Below are positions 58,929 to 64,000 of a stretch of 64,000 nucleotides of DNA, piece after piece. Location of the stretch: contig NC_049984.1 in assembly GCF_000003815.2 (NCBI RefSeq), forward strand, positions 17,957,084 to 18,021,083. The letters are read 5' to 3'. Both the position numbers and the translations under genes were made by a program. Origin of the DNA: Branchiostoma floridae (taxonomy: Eukaryota; Chordata; Leptocardii; Amphioxiformes; Branchiostomatidae). Position 1 is the stretch's first letter. The number at the start of each line of letters is the position of its first letter. Below the pieces are notes generated by a model. It was not told where the DNA came from. It made no database searches and worked only from the letters and a program-made list of their open reading frames with translations.

Positions 58929-59755
58929 GTTGTTGTTTTCTTTGGAGTTATGAAAGTACCGAAGTTGGTAAACGCTTCTATCTCTCTTTTCTTCGGTCTC
59001 TCGACTCCCGCTTGGCAGTTTCACCTTTGACCTATACCTGGTAACATACAATATTGTCGCTGTATATCCAATTGTACATTTGAACCGCCGCGTAAGCAAG
59101 TCTTGTAGAGTGTATGTAGAATAGTAATGTAGATTTTTTTTTAAATCAGGTAAGCAAATAACTCCTCTGGCCGGCCGACTCCCCTAGTGTACTTTTTTTT
59201 ACTCTATTTAACATCGTTAATGGCACCTCATATGAGGATGAACTGAACTGAACTGAATTTGTCGAATTTCTATTGTACGTAGACCACCGATCCGCGCCGG
59301 AGCCTGGTAGAGGTTGGCGTAGCCAAGGAAAGCTGAATTTTCCCGCGAACTTACTATACATAAAGGGGATGTACAGAACTATATTGCATTTTTTTTTTTT
59401 TGTGTAAAGATTTTTAAAAATCTTATGGGGAACATGTACACCCCATCATGTATAACTTGTGTACAATCCTTATAAAATATAGCAACAATTTCCTTGTAAT
59501 CTTAGACAGTAACGTCTGGTATCTAAATCTAATTAAGTCGTGTTGACGTAAATATATGCATTTCTATCTGTCGAAATCAATTGCAGATGTCCACAACATC
59601 ATCTACACGTGGCAGTATAAATGACAATGTTTTACACTGTAATAAGAGCTAGATCAGGAAATCGCTATTTAGATATGTCGCTGTCATGTCGTTATTTACG
59701 TAAAAAAATATGAAGGCCAGTCAGACAAATTATCTATAACGTCCTTGCTCTTACC
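58929..59755 (-). other. ZFP64 5' region with a consensus donor of a non-coding exon
   Basis: On the minus strand ATACTCAG|GTAAGAGC places an ideal splice donor after 59755. It is preceded by the CCAAT-rich promoter and followed by several possible acceptors, for example CCAACCTCTACCAG near 59309 or TATGTTACCAG near 59039. This fits a 5' non-coding exon spliced onto the exon with the ATG. The exact acceptor is undecided. Confidence 0.45.
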
Positions 59756-59923
59756 TGAGTATATTTTCTGCTACCTGACGAATTATCTGTTGTCAGTAAG
59801 TAGTTCAGATTCGCCAAGAGAGATAAACATAAATGATAATAAATGATAGCAAGTTGGGCGTGCGATTTAATCCGGTGCGATTCATGTGGAAAATATCAGA
59901 AAGAATCACACGACTCTTTTTAA

Positions 59924-60078
59924 CCAATCAACTTTGATTTGGGATACTAATGGCTATTCTAAAACGCGCTATCTAATTGGATGATATCGAGAGTAAAAGG
60001 CCATAATCGGTGACCAATGGTGTCGTTTCAGTATTCTACATAGGAAGATATCATTGAGCGCTCCTCCTCGCTGATTGG
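59924..60078. promoter_or_regulatory. Four CCAAT boxes: likely ZFP64 promoter, possibly bidirectional
   Basis: CCAAT occurs at 59924-59928 and 60014-60018, and ATTGG at 59976-59980 and 60074-60078. Spacing is 38-60 bp, alternating in orientation. Arrays of NF-Y sites at such spacing are typical of TATA-less, often divergent, vertebrate promoters. It lies about 1 kb upstream of the ATG and about 170 bp upstream of the consensus donor. A plus-strand partner transcript is possible but I could not identify one. Confidence 0.6.
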
Positions 60079-60439
60079 CTGCATTTTGATAGTCAAATTA
60101 TCAAACTGCACGTGCAGGAAGACACATTGTCAATTACAGGTGCTTGTCAAGGAATTTGGATTACGTTGTTTGTGTCATGGAGGTTGGTTCCTTGTTCGTG
60201 TTTTGCCATATTTTTCGCAGTTTGGGGATTCCTTGCGGGATATTCTACGGAAGATTGCGGGACTGCTGGCCGCCTAGAACTACACTAATGTCTGAGGTGG
60301 GTGGCTTACTTGTTACAATTTGTTAAATACCGATAAACGGGCAGTTAAAATTGATAATACCACATGTTAATAATAACACGTTAGCTACCTTACGTTAGGC
60401 CATGTTGATTTGATTGTATGGATGACATCCACGCGTATC

Positions 60440-61085
60440 AATTGTTTTCCGCTATTCTATCTATTCTATCTTTGTCTATTCTAGAGTTATCATAGTTCCA
60501 TAGATAGGAGTAACCATTATCATCAAGCATCAGCGTTGAAAGAGTAAGATGTTTGAGGCCGAATACAGCTTTGCGTGCCTTGAGAGACAGATTCTTTTTA
60601 GCTAAGGAATAAGTACCTGACGAGGACAACGTCAGGCCTAGGCAAGGGTAGAATTTGGCGATTTCGATGTTATCTACGCCAAATGAAAAATTGAATCAGA
60701 TGTTCTTGAGGAGTCTCCCTGATTTGTTAAAGGTTACAGCTTTAGTTTTCTTTAAATTCACCTGCTGTTTCCATTTCCATTTCTCACAGAAGGGATGAAG
60801 CCTGTCAAGGGCACATTGTAAGCCGGTTCAGACTCTGAAATTAGCACAACATCATCTGCGTAAAGTAGACAGGAAACGAGAAGGTGGCGTAGAGAAGGTG
60901 GGTCGCAGTCGAGGTTATCCAAATCTTTAACAAAATCATTTATAAAAAAGTTGAAAAAAGTAGGACTTAGGTTGCATCCTTGCCTTACACGCCTATCTGT
61001 TGCAAACAGTGGTGTAAGACCGGTAGGAGTTTTAACACATGTCTGATCGGATTAGAGTACATGGATTTAAGGCCGCAGAGTACAG
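60440..61085 (-). pseudogene. Decayed LINE reverse-transcriptase fragment, antisense
   Basis: Minus-strand translation gives V-R-Q-G-C-N-L-S-P-T-F-F-N (V-R-Q-G-C codons at 60988-60974), I-N-D-F, then L-L-Y-A-D-D-V-V-L-I-S (YADD codons 60862-60851). Downstream come G-L-T-L-S-S-S-G-T-Y-S and a K-A-R-K-A-V-F-G-L-K motif. These are the RT core and thumb of a non-LTR retrotransposon of a different group from the one at 13053. At least one frameshift (near 61040) and in-frame stops show it is dead. Its 5' side abuts a MITE. Confidence 0.8.
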
Positions 61086-61087
61086 TA

Positions 61088-61295
61088 CTGTAAATGCAGA
61101 AATGTTCGCGGTGGATTAATGTTCGCGGTTTTCGCGGTGACCACTTCAGCGCGAACTTAAAACCACCGCGAACATTTTTCTATTATGGTATTAGACTGCA
61201 GTCTATGGTGTTACCGCGAACTTAAATCCACCACAAAAAGTCCCTTTTCCTACTACCGCGAAATTAAATCCCCGCGAACTTAAATGCATTTACAG
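61088..61295. mobile_element. 208-bp CpG-rich MITE, second copy
   Basis: The ends CTGTAAATGCAG and TGCATTTACAG are flanked by TA (61086-61087 and 61296-61297). In reverse complement it aligns almost end to end with 42479-42684, sharing GTTCGCGGTGG words and TIRs, with perhaps 85% identity by eye. It sits against the 5' edge of the LINE fragment. Confidence 0.8.
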
Positions 61296-61297
61296 TA

Positions 61298-61794
61298 TTT
61301 ATCCGCGACCGAGTAAAAAAGTAGTGCGGCCAAAATCTGGAAGCGCCTGTAAACACTGTAACGTGAAAGACAGTGGGGGATGAGCTTTGCTATATCATAG
61401 TATAAGGAGTCGACTTTCAGGTGGTATGTGTAAGTTTATGATGTTTGTTCATTTCGTGTATACATGCGCGTGACCTTTACAGCTACCTACCTCGGTGAGT
61501 CGGCTGCAGTTCCGGATGTCCCCGCATGACCCCATTTCAAAGATTGCGTGGAATTTAAAAAAAAACGACAACTTTTTTTTACTTTTCAGTTAGTTTGTAG
61601 GTTATATCCTCGACTTCAACATATGAGTTTGTCGTGCTTCAGATGTGCACCCTGGTATGATTTTATCCGCGTCGATGTCAGTCACCTTGCGGTCTTTAAC
61701 TATAGGAATCCCCCTAGGCCGAAAACTGTACTCTGCTACCTTGAAGGCCGGTGAAAGGTCACCATTACAGACCTGCGCAGGAAAAGAATTTTGA
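61298..61794. other. Intergenic DNA before the satellite
   Basis: About 500 bp without gene or repeat. Frames at 61548-61838 overlap in opposite strands and have no domain. Confidence 0.4.
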
Positions 61795-61800
61795 TGCCAG

Positions 61801-63957
61801 TCACGGCAACGGGTAGGGTGATGACTTAATAACGCCATTGTAGCCTAGGGTTCAAGTTCCGGCCTGGCACACTTGGTATGGTTGGAAAGGTCGCTTAGCA
61901 AGGAATAGAAAGGTGAAAACCGCAAAATTGTCGGATGATTCCTTCTGGAGATATTCTTGAGCATATGGACTCTGTTTGGGCGCAACCGCTAGCTCGTGTT
62001 TTTGAAACACCGCCTGTCACGGCAACGGGTAGGGTGATGACTTAATAACGCGATTGTAGCCTAGGGTTCAAGTTCCGGCCTGGCACACTTGGTATGGTTG
62101 GAAAGGTCGCTTAGCAAGGAATAGAAAGGTGAAAACCGCAAAATTGTCGGATGATTCCTTCTGGAGATATTCTTGAGCATATGGACTCTGTTTAGGCGCA
62201 ACCGCTAGCTCGTGTTTTTGAAACACCGCCTGTCACGGTAACGGGTAGGGTGATGACTTAATAACGCGATTGTAGCCTAGGGTTCAAGTTCCGGCCTGGC
62301 ACACTTGGTATGGTTGGAAAGGTCGCTTCGCAAGGAATAGAAAGGTGAAAACCGCAAAATTGTCGGATGATTCCTTCTGGAGATATTCTTGAGCATATGG
62401 ACTCTGTTTAGGCGCAACCGCTAGCTGGTGTTTTTGAAACACCGCCTGTCACGGCAACGGGTAGGGTGATGACTTAATAACGCCATTGTAGCCTAGGGTT
62501 CAAGTTCCGGCCTGGCACACTTGGTATGGTTGGAAAGGTCGCTTAGCAAGGAATAGAAAGGTGAAAACCGCAAAATTGTCGGATGATTCCTTCTGGAGAT
62601 ATTCTTGAGCATATGGACTCTGTTTAGGCGCAACCGCTAGCTGGTGTTTTTGAAACACCGCCTGTCACGGCAACGGGTAGGGTGATGACTTAATAACGCC
62701 ATTGTAGCCTAGGGTTCAAGTTCCGGCCTGGCACACTTGGTATGGTTGGAAAGGTCGCTTAGCAAGGAATAGAAAGGTGAAAACCGCAAAATTGTCGGAT
62801 GATTCCTTCTGGAGATATTCTTGAGCATATGGACTCTGTTTAGGCGCAACCGCTAGCTGGTGTTTTTGAAACACCGCCTGTCACGGCAACGGGTAGGGTG
62901 ATGACTTAATAACGCCATTGTAGCCTAGGGTTCAAGTTCCGGCCTGGCACACTTGGTATGGTTGGAAAGGTCGCTTAGCAAGGAATAGAAAGGTGAAAAC
63001 CGCAAAATTGTCGGATGATTCCTTCTGGAGATATTCTTGAGCATATGGACTCTGTTTAGGCGCAACCGCTAGCTGGTGTTTTTGAAACACCGCCTGTCAC
63101 GGCAACGGGTAGGGTGATGACTTAATAACGCCATTGTAGCCTAGGGTTCAAGTTCCGGCCTGGCACACTTGGTATGGTTGGAAAGGTCGCTTAGCAAGGA
63201 ATAGAAAGGTGAAAACCGCAAAATTGTCGGATGATTCCTTCTGGAGATATTCTTGAGCATATGGACTCTGTTTAGGCGCAACCGCTAGCTGGTGTTTTTG
63301 AAACACCGCCTGTCACGGCAACGGGTAGGGTGATGACTTAATAACGCCATTGTAGCCTAGGGTTCAAGTTCCGGCCTGGCACACTTGGTATGGTTGGAAA
63401 GGTCGCTTAGCAAGGAATAGAAAGGTGAAAACCGCAAAATTGTCGGATGATTCCTTCTGGAGATATTCTTGAGCATATGGACTCTGTTTAGGCGCAACCG
63501 CTAGCTGGTGTTTTTGAAACACCGCCTGTCACGGCAACGGGTAGGGTGATGACTTAATAACGCCATTGTAGCCTAGGGTTCAAGTTCCGGCCTGGCACAC
63601 TTGGTATGGTTGGAAAGGTCGCTTAGCAAGGAATAGAAAGGTGAAAACCGCAAAATTGTCGGATGATTCCTTCTGGAGATATTCTTGAGCATATGGACTC
63701 TGTTTAGGCGCAACCGCTAGCTGGTGTTTTTGAAACACCGCCTGTCACGGCAACGGGTAGGGTGATGACTTAATAACGCCATTGTAGCCTAGGGTTCAAG
63801 TTCCGGCCTGGCACACTTGGTATGGTTGGAAAGGTCGCTTAGCAAGGAATAGAAAGGTGAAAACCGCAAAATTGTCGGATGATTCCTTCTGGAGATATTC
63901 TTGAGCATATGGACTCTGTTTAGGCGCAACCGCTAGCTGGTGTTTTTGAAACACCGC
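61801..63957 (+). repeat. Tandem satellite, ten units of 216 bp, each with pol III-like signals
   Basis: TCACGG(C/T)AACGGGTAGGG recurs at 61801, 62017, 62233, 62449, 62665, 62881, 63097, 63313, 63529 and 63745, exactly 216 bp apart. In each unit GGCAACGGGTAGGG (about positions 6-18) resembles a tRNA A box. GGTTCAAGTTC (49-59) differs from the B-box consensus GGTTCRANNCC at one base. The only run of four or more T is TTTTT at 199-203, inside the hairpin GTGTTT-TTG-AAACAC. Units 4-10 appear identical; units 1-3 carry a few substitutions. It is not coding. Confidence 0.9.
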
Positions 63958-64000
63958 CCCTAGGTGGCTAATACCTTTATTGAGAGCATTGTATACGCCA

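Noticed and set aside
61801-63957. CRISPR-like array
   Set aside because: The whole 216-bp unit repeats with no unique spacers, and the genome is eukaryotic.

Overview
The window looks like a chordate nuclear genome, most likely amphioxus (Branchiostoma); this is inferred from style and gene content, not proven. It is AT-rich intergenic DNA with short GC-richer patches, many small inverted-repeat transposons, broken non-LTR retrotransposons, a 5S-rRNA-derived SINE and one spliced C2H2 zinc-finger gene. There are no bacterial operons, CRISPR arrays or prokaryotic signals. Nearly all short open frames in the first 54 kb are chance frames.

The one confident host gene is on the minus strand (coding 58928 to 54130): four coding exons, three phase-1 introns, 913 codons plus stop. 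It is an orthologue of ZFP64, with an N-terminal CGIC-type finger, nine C2H2 fingers and a long Ser/Thr-rich tail. About 1 kb upstream, four CCAAT boxes within 155 bp (59924-60078) and a consensus splice donor (59755) mark the likely promoter and a 5' non-coding exon.

Positions 1-54,000 form a gene desert facing the 3' end of ZFP64. About twenty GC-richer, repeat-poor blocks of 0.2-1.6 kb alternate with AT-rich, transposon-bearing spacers. This is how a developmental regulatory landscape looks. In vertebrates ZFP64 lies between SALL4 and TSHZ2, so a Sall- or Tshz-type neighbour is a testable guess. Motif structures in the desert include a paired-homeodomain palindrome (3804-3822), a 29-bp minisatellite carrying RFX X-boxes (9049-9197), a duplicated CCAAT unit with an X-box (11866-12075) and five POU octamers in 214 bp (49434-49647).

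Mobile DNA: a 5'-truncated LINE with a long open reverse-transcriptase frame (13050-14700); a decayed antisense LINE RT fragment upstream of ZFP64 (60440-61085); several MITE families, including a TA-target MITE nested in a second element whose uninterrupted copy lies beside the ZFP64 stop codon; a decaying tandem array of about 140-bp units (29017-30560); and a 5S-derived SINE (52705-52937). The right end (61801-63957) is ten tandem 216-bp units. Each carries tRNA-like pol III A and B boxes and a single T5 run near its end, so each unit could be a self-contained small-RNA gene. This is the most unusual structure in the window.
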